This document shows, piece by piece, positions 1-11,035 of a DNA stretch of 64,000 bases. The stretch's first letter is position 1; every line of letters begins with the position of its first letter. Where the stretch lies: the NCBI GenBank assembly GCA_964019425.1, contig OZ025786.1, positions 1,660,804 to 1,724,803 of the forward strand. The letters run 5' to 3'. Both the position numbers and the translations under genes were made by a program. Source of the DNA: Flectonema sp. DT1601. Taxonomy: Eukaryota > Euglenozoa > Diplonemea > Diplonemida > Diplonemidae. The notes below the pieces were generated by a model. It had not been told where the DNA came from and searched no databases. It worked only from the letters and a program-made list of their open reading frames with translations.

Positions 1-771
1 GTTTGCTGTTAGGTTTTTGTGTTGATCTGACAATTATTTTTTTTTCTTCCTTCACTTTTTTGTTTTATTGTAAAAGTTCGCATCCACGAACTCTTCATAT
101 CAGGTTTTGGCACAATAGTTCTTCCATCTGAGTTCTCCGCTAATATAGGGTGACACCTCACCCATCTCCGGAAAGAAGAATCTTTTTTTTTTTTTTTTTT
201 TTTTTGTTCCCCTTTTTTTTCTTCCAAAGTATTTTATTCGTGTGAACATGTTGTCCAAATCAATACTGCTGTTATGATGCTCGTAGTCATAATGCTATCT
301 CTTAATGTCTACTAACTTGAGATTAGATTCAGTAAAGAGAAAATTACTGCAGTAGTATCCCTTGTGTGTGTGTGTGTTGTGTGTGTTTTTTTTTCTTTTT
401 TTAAACACCAAGAAGAATGGTAAACTTAGCAACCTCATTACAACTTGGGAATCAGCTTTTTGCGAAAATAAATCAGATGTCTTTTTCTTTTTCCCCATTT
501 TTTTTAAATTTTATTCGATTATTTCTTCTCATCTTCGTGAGTACTGTTGGTGGAGAGAATTGAGTTTCTTTGAATACAGTTACCGCAATGTCACTACTGA
601 CGAGTACAGTTCAGTGATTCTACATCCTGAGACTGGTCAGTTGGGTCCTATCTGCATCTCTTTCTTCTTCATGAGGATCTTTGGATGTTCTCGTGAGCTG
701 CATTCTTTTTAAAAAAAAAAAAAAAAAAACCTTCCATCTGCGTAGTTATCTTATCATTTGATTTGTTGAAA

Positions 772-803
<32 letters not shown>

Positions 804-1453
804 TTCTCTTTTTTTTGTTTTGTTGTAAAGAAAAAGCACTTGTCACTGGCGTATCTCTGTTCTTTGGGTTCGCTGGGTCCGTTCCATCTGTTCTTGCTTG
901 AAAGAAAGTGAGCACTGTAGAGAAACTAAAAGGAAAAGGACTAATGAAAAAAAAAAGAATAAAGAAGTAAATGCCATCATTAAAAGAAGAAAAAAAAAAA
1001 AAAAAAAAAAACCTGCTGCGTTTACTACTTTCACAGAAAGATGTTTTTTTTTTTTTTTTTTTTGCTAAAACAAACATCTTCGTGAAAAAAAAATAAAAGT
1101 AAATATATGACAACAGTACTAAATATAGGAGAGAGAGACAGAGAGAGAGAGAGAAGTAAACAAAAAGTGTACACACGCAAGAATTGCCTTGCCTTGTGGT
1201 TTCTTAAAATAAAAAAACAACAATACAAAGAAAACTCTTGGCATCAAACTATACATGTGTGGAACTAATATTAAGTGGTAGCAGTACCACTTTTCAAAAA
1301 CTAAAGATCTTACGTGTCGATATTAAAATGAAATCAACTGTTACTATTTCTCAAACAGGGTTCACACAACACGTAGCATCTATCGATTTCGAAGACCCAC
1401 TCAATTTATAATTTCATATTAATAATAATAATTCTCTCAAAAAGGTTGTATTC
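1..1453. other. Intergenic, T/A-run-rich, no gene seen
   Basis: Long homopolymer runs occur near 181-205, 711-729, 778-801, 985-1010 and 1044-1063, with a (GA)n run near 1131-1153. Short open frames here are Lys/Phe runs caused by those tracts. A pyrimidine-rich stretch ending in AG at 1358 lies about 95 bases before the first gene and looks like a splice acceptor. Nothing else is supported. Confidence 0.6.
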
Positions 1454-4400
1454 ATGCCTACTGTAAATGCGAGGTGTGGATGTGGATACTTCCACTCTGT
1501 GAAGTTGAATGGGACGTCAACGGGAGGACAAGTACGAAGGAGTTCGCGATCTGCTTCACCGATGGGACTCCCACCAGACAATACAATAGTAATGAATCCG
1601 GCTAATTTAGGTTCTGGATTCGCTGAAGAACACAGAGTGTCATTAGAGACAGTAGCGGAATTAACGGAACAGTTAGGAATGAGAGAGAAGGAACTCCAAA
1701 CTGTTATATTTGCCTTAGAACAACACGAACGTGAATCTGTCAATCCTCAAGAACTATCAAACGTCAGAGAGCAATTAGAACTACAACAGCAACTAGCTCG
1801 TGATAGACTTTCAGAAATAAAAATGCTTCAAGACGAACTCGATCAGCTACGAGATGAAATGCGTCGATTCGAAGACAGACATTTCATAAATAGCAATGAG
1901 ACGAATAATACGACTGCGACACTGCAGCGAGAACTTGAAGTTCTTAGACAGGACTTTGAAGAACAAAGAGAAGTAAAAGATGAATTGAAAATGAAATATG
2001 AAACTCTCTACAAACAACACCAACCCCTTCAGCTTCAACTTCAACTGCGAGACACTCAGGCGATGAAAGAGAACACGATATTACGAAGACAGGTTGAAGA
2101 ACTTCAAATCCAACTTTCGGAATTTGATATCCTCCAGACAGACGCACAGAAACTACGCGCCAGCCTTGTCGGAACCTCAGAACGAGAAGAGATACTAAAA
2201 ACAGAACTCCAGCTTCTGAAAGACGCAACAGCAGAAGCAGAAGCTAAACAACTTGAGCTCTCTGAGGCATTTGATTTAGTTGGCCCAGCGCAACTAGTAA
2301 TGCAAAGCCAACTCAGTCAAATGGCAGACGCATCAGAAGCAGCACACGAAACACTTGTTGTTAAAGATCAAGAAATTGTTTTATTAAATAAAAAATTAAA
2401 CGAAGCATTTGAGAGGATTACTCAACTGTCGGGAGGAGCTAACCAACCAAAACTTGAAATTGTATCAAAAAGAGTAGAGAAAGAAGAAATAAGTGATGCG
2501 TTGGTTAAAATGGCTGTCGATCTATCTCCATGGATGCAAGATTCACCTGCAAGGGGATCACCAAGTAGGATGTCTCACCAACAACCTGACGTTGAGTCTT
2601 TAACAGTAGCTGTAAGTAGATGTCGAAGAACAGCAATAAAACATGAGAGAGAATTAGAATCAACGAAGGAAAGTCTTTTAAACGTCATGTCAGTTCCTCA
2701 CTCTGACTCAGATCTGTATTCACTTAATGAGTTGATTGAAAAATTAAAGGAACAACAAACTAAATCAAACTCCCTTCAAACATCACTCAGCAAGCTATCT
2801 CACAACACAAACACTTCAATTATTATAACTCAACTGAGAGAACTTCTAAATGCCATTCAAATAAAGAGTGGAGATCTGGAGACTACTGAAGGCGATCTCA
2901 CTGCTGCTTTACAATACATTCAAACGTGTCCATCAGCTTCCGAAATATCCGAATTAAAATTAATAACAATGGGAGCTTCAGAACAACAATTCACAACTGA
3001 AGAGGTTCTAAAAAACGTATCCAAATCATTGAAATTAATTAGAATGAAAAGTTCACTTCCAGGTCAAACTATTTCTAATGTTATAGAACAAGTCTTATCT
3101 CAGACCATATCAAGAGAGACAGAAGAGTCACTCAGAACAGTTGTTAGATTGCCGCACATTAACTCACTTGATCACGTCGTGAGTTCTGCAGTTTCCGCTC
3201 TTAAAGCTTTGAGACAAAAGGATTCGTTTAAGAGATCTGAGAACCACAATATAGAAGAAGCCTGTCATCATCTGTTATCAATGTGTCCTTCTGATTCAGT
3301 TTTAAAATCTATTTCTGAAGTGAGTGCGTTACCACACAATGACGTTGATTACAAGCTTTCTGTAATTGTAAGAACGATGGAGGCGATTAGAAATAAAGAA
3401 AACAGCTCAAGTGATAAAGACATCGAAGCAATAGCAGAAGACTTGTTATTGAGAGTCGTGTCGCCAGATACTTTATCAGAAGCGAGAGGATTGTTAAAAC
3501 AGCCGAGGATTTCAGCTGAAAATGCAACAGCATCAGTGACTAGAACACTTAACGACGTCATCACTATTTGTGAATGTGATCCTCACAACGAATCGATAAG
3601 AAGACAGTCGTCAGTCTCTCCAACAGGCGCGATTACTAATAAGATAACCGACTCCATATCTCACAGACTAATCTCATCTGATACCCTAAACACATTAAAA
3701 AGATTATCATGTCGAGATGTAGAGTCTTCTGAGTTGGTATCTCTTGATTCTTTATGCAGCAGATTAATTCTAATTCTTGAAAATATTTGGTCCAAGTTCG
3801 AATCCCTCTCAGGAATCACTGAGACCGATGTTGTCATGGCAGCCAATCATCTGTTCAATAATTGTCTAATTCAAGACCATGTTATTCCTTCCATTCGTAG
3901 TAAAGTGGGAGCAGAATCAGAGCGGACGACAGAAGAATGTGTTCAGAAATTAGTTGAAAATTTTATACCAGAAAAATCAATGAAGAAACTGAGAGACATT
4001 GCAGAGCTTCCTGTGGATGCATCTTTTGATAAACTTGTTGAAGAAATGTCGAAGATTAAAATGAAGAAGGAAACTGTTAAGAGAATGATGAAAGCAGCTG
4101 ACACTCCAGAGCACGTTGAGTTCACAAATATGGATTCTCTTGTTGATACAGTTCTGTTAAAGATTCCATCACAGGAAGTCCTCAGTAACTTAAAAAGAAG
4201 TATTCCAACTGGTTCTAAGACTACCCCAAATACGATTGATGACTTGATTTCAACAGCTTTATCAAATAATGATATTTCTGTTCTTACAAATGATAGAATG
4301 ATGTTAGAAGAAGAGTTGACCAGAGCGGAAGGGGAGGTTTCAAAACTACGATCAGAACTTTCTGACGTCTCTCATCTAAAACAACAACTTCTCGTGTCTC

Positions 4401-7400
4401 CCGTAAAACAAAAAGAAACAGAATTAATTGATCTTCAAAAGCAACTCGAGCAATCAGAGGCTCGTCGCTATCAATCTGACGCAGCTCATAATGCGACGAT
4501 TGATGATTTGACGAGACAACTGAGAGCTTCAAAGAGAAGTGTCGATCCTGTGAATAGCCAAGATGAGATTGAGTTCCTTGAGAAACGACTTGAAGTATCA
4601 GAACAGAAACGATTAACAGCTGAGTCAATAGTCAGAGAAGGTTCCACAAGAAGTAGATCATTAGCAGTTGCTGCTGAGAGATCACTCGAAGAGCTAAAGA
4701 GAAAGAGACAAGTAGATGAGGCTAAGTTAGAAACTCTGATGACTGAATTCCGTTCTAGTGGAGCTACTCCTTCACCGAGATCGCCTCCTCAGAGCAGTCC
4801 ATGTCCTCAAAGTTATAACGAAGATGATGTTCTCGGTACTCCAATCTTACTCGATGAACACACAATTCTCAGCCCAGAAATGAATTCTTTACATTTAAAA
4901 CTACAGCAAGCTGTTGCCATCGCTGACAGAGATGGAAGCCCAACTGCTGTTGAAAGTGTTAATAAGATCCAACGAGACATTCAGAGGAAAATGCAACTTG
5001 AAAGAGCCGTAGAAAGAGGTCACTCTCCAACAGTAGCAGTCAGAATGACTAATTTAGAAGAGTTGTTGAGAGAGAGAGGGGATCAAGTTGAAAGACTGTT
5101 GTCAGAAAATAGGGACCTGAAAGAGTCGCTGGCTTCAGCGTCGCATGCGGCAGCAGAAGCAGCAGTTCGAGTTGTTGTTGCAGCACCTGACGAACACGGG
5201 AACTTGGAAGTATCAGAACTCAGAGAAGTTATTAGTCAAAAAGACATTATAATCGGTTCTTTACATCAGGAAATCGCTCGAATCGAATCCTCTTTAGCCG
5301 AGTACGAAAGGAATGTGATTTCATCAAAACAAGATCTCAGAGATATCGCTGTTGAGAGAGAAGGACTTGAATCTCAAGTTCGACTACTGAAGAAACAATC
5401 TCGCAGAGGAGAAGTCGATATTGGAACTGGAAAAGGTCGTTACCCTGACCTTGAGAGAGAAAAAGAATTAAAAAGACAACTCGAACTCAAAGACCAAGAA
5501 GTCCAACTCCTACTCGACAGAAGTCCTCGTCGAGAGAATGCTCTCCGACAGCAACTCGAAGAGAAGCAGGCAATTATTGAAGCTTTAACCCATGAGTCTC
5601 CTAGAGTTAAGCATACTCGTCTTCAGAAAACTGTTGAAGAACAATCTGATCAAATCGAAGAGATGAAAAATATTATTGAAAGGCTTCGTTATAAAACATC
5701 CCCGTCATCCTCACCAAGAGAATCTGTTAACAGTTTGAAAGCAAGGATTCAAGACCAACAACACACAATAACTTCTCTAAAGAGAACTGAATCATCAACT
5801 GATTACCTAACAAAACAATTAGACGATCAAGACAGTACAATCAAATCATTAAAACAACGTATTGAAAGTTTACAAAAGAACAACTCCCTTCATAAAGATC
5901 TTCAAAAGAGATTTGATGCTCAACAGGGCAGCATCTCTGAATTGAAATCAACGATAGCGACGCTTCGACAGAATAACAAAACTACTTCGAAGAAGGGAGC
6001 GGAAGTAAATAAACTGAAATCACAATTAGAAGATCAGACCATTACTATAAAGGGACTTGAAAAAACTTTAAAACAAAAATCACACACTGAAGAAACACTT
6101 GCGAAAGCAACTGAAGACCACACTGAAATCCAACAAGAACTCAGACTACTAAAGAGTGAGAATAATGATTTACAACAACAGCTAACTGATTGTGAAAAAA
6201 CAGTTCAGAGACTAAAAGAGCAACTCAACACAACCAGAGAGACTGACGGTGAGCAGTCAGACATAATTGACAGGCTTGAAACTGATATTGCGAAACTACA
6301 AACTCAGCTTCGACAATCTCCTTCTCAATCGACGTATGATAATTTAAAGAGGGAATACTCAGAGCTAAAACAAGAACACAACAATCTCTTAGAAGACGTT
6401 GAGCAACTAACTGAGCAGATGGGAGTCTTACAAGCGACGGTCATGAATGACCAAACTGAGAGAGATGGAATAGATCATCGCACCAGAGAGATTGAAGAGT
6501 TCTTACGAACAGAAACAGCAAACAAACTTCGATTGAAAAGAGAATACTTAGAAATGCAAGACAAGCTAAATGGAATTATCCAACCTGACTCACCAAATGA
6601 TGAATACAATAATTGTTTGAGTAGATTATCGAAATTAGAAACTGAATTAGTAACGGCTTTGAAATATCTCCAACTAAGTGACGTGTTTGATGAGCGTCTT
6701 ATTGATAGGATTATTACAACAATCGAGGAATTGACAAATGAAAACCCAACTCAGATGGATGTTCGCGAAGTAATAAAAAAAGTTTTAAGAGAAGCTATTA
6801 CCGACCAACACTCTTCTTTTAGTGACGGACAGAACAATGCTGAACTTCGCAGACTGCAGGCATTACTTGATAGTCTAGCAAGTGAGTATGATGAGTTACA
6901 TCCAAAGTCAGCATTGTCTAATCAAAAACCCATCGTTGACAGAGTTCGTTACCATCTTGATACGCTTTACTCAGATCTCACTGGTGGTCGAAGTCCAGAC
7001 AGAGCTCGTATTCAGGATATTCTCGCTCAGGAAATCCAAAAACGACGCATGGCTGATGCAAAAGTCCACCAACTCCAACAACAACTCTCTCGAGGAAAAG
7101 GTAAACTAAACAGAGAACATCAACTGGAGGAGGAGATTAAATTATTAAAGAATGCAAACGAGGAGCTGCGATTAGACAATAATGACCTCCGTTATAAATT
7201 ATCCAGCGACATCAGAGATAAACAGGTGTTGGATTATAAACAAAAAGTTCAAGATAACAAAGCAGCTCGTATCAAAAGAGAGAATAAAGTTCTCAGAACT
7301 AGAGTTCGACATGTTGAGGATGAGAATGAAGATCTTTCGAGAGTTGTGGGAGAGAATCTTCGAGTTCACAGCAGAGCATCATCGAGACAGGCTTCACCAA

Positions 7401-7513
7401 TGATGTCCCATCAGAGTAGATCTCCGAGGCCGACCCCTCTTTCATCACCACTTCGATCAAGTAGAGTTAGTCCTTACGATATTCACGAGACGTGGACACT
7501 TGATGATAATTAA
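1454..7513 (+). CDS. Giant coiled-coil protein with internal helical repeats
   Basis: An uninterrupted 2019-codon frame. The first 40 residues include CGCGYF and Ser/Arg-rich sequence. Residues about 60-370 are heptad-rich coiled coil (many Leu/Glu/Gln/Arg). Residues about 400-935 are different: a degenerate helical unit of roughly 65-90 residues recurs, each with a Ser-x-x-x-Leu helix, a short loop often containing Leu-Pro, and a second helix ending in Ile-Arg/Lys-x-Lys. Residues about 945-1950 are again coiled coil, broken by Ser/Pro loops. The tail is Ser/Arg/Pro-rich (SRASSRQASP), like phosphorylated cytoskeletal tails. No motor, kinase or membrane domain is visible. By composition it could be a centrosomal, basal-body, Golgi-golgin or cortical scaffold; the family is not recognised. 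The start is the first ATG after an acceptor-like AG at 1358. Confidence 0.9.
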   Translation: MPTVNARCGCGYFHSVKLNGTSTGGQVRRSSRSASPMGLPPDNTIVMNPANLGSGFAEEHRVSLETVAELTEQLGMREKELQTVIFALEQHERESVNPQELSNVREQLELQQQLARDRLSEIKMLQDELDQLRDEMRRFEDRHFINSNETNNTTATLQRELEVLRQDFEEQREVKDELKMKYETLYKQHQPLQLQLQLRDTQAMKENTILRRQVEELQIQLSEFDILQTDAQKLRASLVGTSEREEILKTELQLLKDATAEAEAKQLELSEAFDLVGPAQLVMQSQLSQMADASEAAHETLVVKDQEIVLLNKKLNEAFERITQLSGGANQPKLEIVSKRVEKEEISDALVKMAVDLSPWMQDSPARGSPSRMSHQQPDVESLTVAVSRCRRTAIKHERELESTKESLLNVMSVPHSDSDLYSLNELIEKLKEQQTKSNSLQTSLSKLSHNTNTSIIITQLRELLNAIQIKSGDLETTEGDLTAALQYIQTCPSASEISELKLITMGASEQQFTTEEVLKNVSKSLKLIRMKSSLPGQTISNVIEQVLSQTISRETEESLRTVVRLPHINSLDHVVSSAVSALKALRQKDSFKRSENHNIEEACHHLLSMCPSDSVLKSISEVSALPHNDVDYKLSVIVRTMEAIRNKENSSSDKDIEAIAEDLLLRVVSPDTLSEARGLLKQPRISAENATASVTRTLNDVITICECDPHNESIRRQSSVSPTGAITNKITDSISHRLISSDTLNTLKRLSCRDVESSELVSLDSLCSRLILILENIWSKFESLSGITETDVVMAANHLFNNCLIQDHVIPSIRSKVGAESERTTEECVQKLVENFIPEKSMKKLRDIAELPVDASFDKLVEEMSKIKMKKETVKRMMKAADTPEHVEFTNMDSLVDTVLLKIPSQEVLSNLKRSIPTGSKTTPNTIDDLISTALSNNDISVLTNDRMMLEEELTRAEGEVSKLRSELSDVSHLKQQLLVSPVKQKETELIDLQKQLEQSEARRYQSDAAHNATIDDLTRQLRASKRSVDPVNSQDEIEFLEKRLEVSEQKRLTAESIVREGSTRSRSLAVAAERSLEELKRKRQVDEAKLETLMTEFRSSGATPSPRSPPQSSPCPQSYNEDDVLGTPILLDEHTILSPEMNSLHLKLQQAVAIADRDGSPTAVESVNKIQRDIQRKMQLERAVERGHSPTVAVRMTNLEELLRERGDQVERLLSENRDLKESLASASHAAAEAAVRVVVAAPDEHGNLEVSELREVISQKDIIIGSLHQEIARIESSLAEYERNVISSKQDLRDIAVEREGLESQVRLLKKQSRRGEVDIGTGKGRYPDLEREKELKRQLELKDQEVQLLLDRSPRRENALRQQLEEKQAIIEALTHESPRVKHTRLQKTVEEQSDQIEEMKNIIERLRYKTSPSSSPRESVNSLKARIQDQQHTITSLKRTESSTDYLTKQLDDQDSTIKSLKQRIESLQKNNSLHKDLQKRFDAQQGSISELKSTIATLRQNNKTTSKKGAEVNKLKSQLEDQTITIKGLEKTLKQKSHTEETLAKATEDHTEIQQELRLLKSENNDLQQQLTDCEKTVQRLKEQLNTTRETDGEQSDIIDRLETDIAKLQTQLRQSPSQSTYDNLKREYSELKQEHNNLLEDVEQLTEQMGVLQATVMNDQTERDGIDHRTREIEEFLRTETANKLRLKREYLEMQDKLNGIIQPDSPNDEYNNCLSRLSKLETELVTALKYLQLSDVFDERLIDRIITTIEELTNENPTQMDVREVIKKVLREAITDQHSSFSDGQNNAELRRLQALLDSLASEYDELHPKSALSNQKPIVDRVRYHLDTLYSDLTGGRSPDRARIQDILAQEIQKRRMADAKVHQLQQQLSRGKGKLNREHQLEEEIKLLKNANEELRLDNNDLRYKLSSDIRDKQVLDYKQKVQDNKAARIKRENKVLRTRVRHVEDENEDLSRVVGENLRVHSRASSRQASPMMSHQSRSPRPTPLSSPLRSSRVSPYDIHETWTLDDN

Positions 7514-7882
7514 AAACGTTGGTACTGTTTCCTTCCCCCTTCCCAAAGAAAATAAAATCTATTGTAATAAAAATTCGTTTCGTTATTATTTTTTTTTTTT
7601 AAAGATTTCATGCTTTTGGTTTGCTTTGTTGTTTAGCCGCCTGACCTCAGTGGCTGTTCTCTGTTTAGTCAAAAGCCAACTGATAGACTTTTTTTCAACA
7701 ACCAGTAATGTACAGTTCCTTAGTACTTGTTGTGTTATTGTGGTGTTGGTTAATAAAGATATTATTTATAAAACAGCTCAAAGTAGATAATAAAAGGGAA
7801 TGGCAAACACTTGTTTTGTATTGAAGTGTTTGTTGTGTTAATTATTTACTTTCTGTCAGGTGAATACCGCGAGACGGTGAAG

Positions 7883-9711
7883 ATGTCTGTCCCACGTGAA
7901 ATTCTAAGCCCATCGCTTGCATCTCCTGCAATGTCGTACGACTCAGTGACGAAGCCACAAACACCAATTATTGGTTCACCAACTCCTAACTTTATTCCTT
8001 CACCTTCTCCAATAACGGGACTGGCGTCACCGAGTTACGTTCCTCCTGGAATGTACGCCAGTCCAGTTGGTGATCAACTTGTACTAGACAGTGCTAACAG
8101 AGTTCAGATTCTAGCAGGTGCTACTAGTGATGCTACTTATGTTCAAGAGCTTACTGGATCTCGTGTAGCTGCTGCACGTGCTCGAGTATCAGTCACGGAA
8201 GCATCTGTATCCAATCTCGCTACTGAAACCCGCCAGAATCAGTACGAGTGTGAGAGGACCAGAGCAATAGCAAATCACGCAAGGCGAGCAGTTGATAATG
8301 CTGCACTAGTTGCTGATAGACACAGATATAAATCTCTCGATGCGGAGAAGAAGTTGATAACAGTCGATTCTAAACGACAGTCAGAACTTGGAAAGGTCTT
8401 ACGTCTTGAGGCTGAAGCAGCTGCTCAGAAGTCAGAGGTTGAGTTCAGTCATCGCTGTCAGGCTGCTACTCAGAATGCATTTCGATCAGCGAGAGACTCC
8501 GTATCTCTGTCGAGAGATTCTGTTGGATCTGCTAAGTCATTGATGTCACAAAGTAGAGGAAAGCAGCACCGCGCTGCCTCTCTACTCCGCGAGTCATTCG
8601 CCGTCGTCAATGAAGCATCGACCGACCTCACTCGTTTCTCTGCTGACCTCGTATGTTATTCAATTAACTGAGATATGAATATTAATTAATCTCTTCATCA
8701 TTTACTTTAATCAAACAGGTTCACGCCTCTGCTGCTGAACGCGATGCCGTCTTCCGCAAAGAAAACGCCAAACAAGTAGAAGTATGTTGAGAACCTTTGT
8801 TTCGGTTTCTGGTTTACTTTAATTAATCTGTTTTATAAAAATTAAACAACCAACAGAATGCGGCATCAAGATACCTTACGACTGTTGACCCTTTTGTACC
8901 AGAATCACCAACAAGAAGAGTAGATGCCGAATACGCACTTCATGACTTGGAAACTGCAAGACTGGCTGATAAAGTAGCTGACGCAAGTATTGCTGAAGCC
9001 AGACATCTAACAACTGTAAGTGGTGATCGATTGAAGTACGCTGAGTCAAGACTCGTTGATGCTGATGCCACAGCGAGAATCTCTGACATGCATTTACAAC
9101 ACGCGACTGTTGAAATGGAATCAGGCAGACAGATGCTCGGACAACAACTCGTTGGACTCGAACGCGCCAGAATGATTGAACGTGAGACTCAAATGAGCAA
9201 TCTCCGCTCTAAAGAACAAGTTGTCCTCAATGCCCAGCAGCTCGCCAGAAAACGTGCGACATTGAAGAGAGCAAAAGATAAACTTCAGGGACTGAATAAG
9301 ACAGCAGATATTAAAAGGAAAGAAGCATTAAGACAGGCTGCTACTAGTCAGATGGCTGACAGAGTTGTTAACGTCAGAATTGATAAGGAGAAGACAGCTT
9401 TGGCGAGAGCTGATCACACGGCGGCTTTGACGAGACAATCGCAGTCAGTTCTGACGGATACTCAAGTGCAGTTATTGCACGCAAAGTCTGAAGCAACGCA
9501 CCTGACTCAGGCACATGAACTTGCTGCATTGGATGCGGCAGCAAAGAGACGGGAAATGGAACGTGAGATGGGTACCCTCACCGAACTCGAACATCTCTCT
9601 CCTCGCAACATCCACGCCGCTGTTGCTGCTGCTGCTTCTCCAGGGAACGCCTACACGCCGCCTCCTATTCAGGAGTACAGTCCTGGCAGACACTACCCTG
9701 CTTTTGCTTAG
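7883..9711 (+). CDS. Ala-rich helical/coiled-coil protein, two introns
   Basis: Three exons join in frame: 7883-8650, 8719-8781 and 8857-9711, giving about 560 residues. Introns 8651-8718 and 8782-8856 both begin GTATGTT and end CAG, and both lie between codons. The first 75 residues are Pro/Ser-rich with repeated SPTP- and SPSY-like turns. The rest is almost wholly alpha-helical, rich in Ala, Arg, Glu and Ser, with long stretches lacking Pro and Gly, and a Pro/Tyr-rich tail. This resembles fibrous cytoskeletal proteins, but no family is recognised. The frame is open upstream of 7883, yet an acceptor-like AG at 7859 and the change in composition favour the ATG at 7883. It follows the giant coiled-coil gene on the same strand. 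Confidence 0.82.
8651..8718 (+). other. Spliceosomal intron 1 (68 bp)
   Basis: Starts GTATGTTATT and ends TCAAACAG. The frame reads to a stop inside it, and its removal restores a phase-0 junction from Ala-Asp-Leu to Val-His-Ala. Confidence 0.8.
8782..8856 (+). other. Spliceosomal intron 2 (75 bp)
   Basis: Starts GTATGTTGAG and ends AACCAACAG. Splicing joins Val-Glu to Asn-Ala-Ala in phase 0. The donor matches that of the preceding intron. Confidence 0.8.
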
Positions 9712-10348
9712 AACTATTCGATCGTCATTCTGAAGTGTGAGATTGGTTGCTTGAGTGAGCTTTGAAAAAAAAAAAAAAAAAAAAGAAAAAAAAATGAGAG
9801 AGAGAGTAAAAAAGAAATATTGTTATACCTGTACCTGTTTTTTTTTCCCTCCCTAAAACCCTCTTTTTTGGTCGGAAAAGTTTTTTCTACTTCGGCCAGT
9901 CGTATTGGGACTTGTTTGTACTCTTTTATTTAGCAAAAAAAAAACCTTGCTTTTTATTATTTGAATCCCTTCTCCTCCCTGTCCTTTTCATTCTCCTTTT
10001 CCTTATTAACTCTCTCTCTCGATGGTTGGTTTGTTTCTAGCTTTGGATGTGCAAACTTCGGTTGCGACTTTTTCGACTTTTTTGAAGTTCCGATGACTGC
10101 CCCAGGAAAAGCATTACAAGGGGAAGAAGAAACCAAAAAAAAAAAAAAAAAAAAAGGCGACCCATCTTCACCCTTAGTAGTAAGCCCCCCTTATAATCCC
10201 TTTAATCTCTTTTAGTAGGTCGCCTACTGAGACGAAAGAGGGAGATCCGTATAATGTATTTGAGTTCTGTGGGATGATGTAGTTCATGTTTAGAATCCGT
10301 TTTTTACTGTTTTTTCTATTTTCATAAAAAAACAGTAAAGTAATCATC
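9712..10348. other. Intergenic, homopolymer-rich
   Basis: A-runs lie near 9765-9795 and 10136-10155. An 84-codon frame at 9961-10215 reads through a Lys run and shows no domain. A pyrimidine-rich tract ending in AG at 10335 precedes the next gene. Confidence 0.55.
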
Positions 10349-11035
10349 ATGGCTGGTTTAATGAACTTCGTGTATTGGATTAGTGCAATCTTTATCATTC
10401 GCACTATCGACTTCACCAACGAAAACAACGTTTGGATGCTCCGATGCATGTTCGCTTCGGTTCAGAGTTTGGTTTGGCTGATGTTGATATTCTTAGCGAT
10501 TAGAGTAAGCTTGAAGAACAACCCAATTCAAGTTACAGTCTTCGAGACTTCAATCTTCGCCGCCGCAGTTGATGAACAAAAGAAAACAGTGATGAGTGTG
10601 AAACAGTATCACATGAGTCAGTTACAGGCGATGATGTACAAAATAGGTCTCGCGACAGTTATTGTTTGTGGTATTCACTACAAGTGGGAACTAATGCCAC
10701 CACTTGTAATGCAATGTATTATGAACCCTTCACAGATCTACAGCAGTCCACTCTTTAAGATTCACGTCATGGGAGAATCTGAAGCCGACCACACCATCCC
10801 ATGGGAGGTTCAGAAACCATTCCCAACTGACATTTCTCAGCAGTTCCAGCCGGAAGCTCGCCACAAAAAGAAGGTTTGTGTTCTTCCCTTTTGTTTTATC
10901 CTTACAGATCCTTTCAGTTTATTCATCACATTAAAACAACAACAACATCAACAGAGTAAGGAGAAAGCTCTCTCAATGCTCAGAGAACAGAACCGTAGAG
11001 CGATCAAGAGTTCCAACTCAAAGAAGGAGTCGTAA
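10349..11035 (+). CDS. PHO88/SND3-like ER membrane protein
   Basis: Resembles the PHO88 family (yeast Pho88/Snd3), an ER membrane protein linked to SRP-independent protein targeting and indirectly to phosphate transport. Visible features are a hydrophobic N-terminal helix, a second membrane helix near residues 31-52, the family-like KQYHMSQLQAMM stretch, a third hydrophobic segment (KIGLATVIVCGIHY), and the MQCIMNPSQIYSSPLFKIHV block that aligns with yeast MQSIMPLKSALESNIVKIHV. The tail is basic. An 81-bp segment, 10874-10954, has GT and AG ends and a T-rich body. It keeps the frame open, so unspliced reading adds 27 hydrophobic residues; I take it as an intron, giving about 201 residues against 188 in yeast. 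The family call rests on remembered sequence. Confidence 0.72.
   Translation: MAGLMNFVYWISAIFIIRTIDFTNENNVWMLRCMFASVQSLVWLMLIFLAIRVSLKNNPIQVTVFETSIFAAAVDEQKKTVMSVKQYHMSQLQAMMYKIGLATVIVCGIHYKWELMPPLVMQCIMNPSQIYSSPLFKIHVMGESEADHTIPWEVQKPFPTDISQQFQPEARHKKKVCVLPFCFILTDPFSLFITLKQQQHQQSKEKALSMLREQNRRAIKSSNSKKES
10874..10954 (+). other. Probable in-frame intron (81 bp)
   Basis: Starts GTTTGTGTTC and ends CATCAACAG, with a T/C-rich body. Its length is a multiple of three and it holds no in-frame stop, so retention would also give a protein. The encoded residues do not look like the PHO88 tail. Confidence 0.6.

Noticed and set aside
362-712. 116-codon + strand frame
   Set aside because: Low-complexity Phe-rich start from a T run, and no domain.
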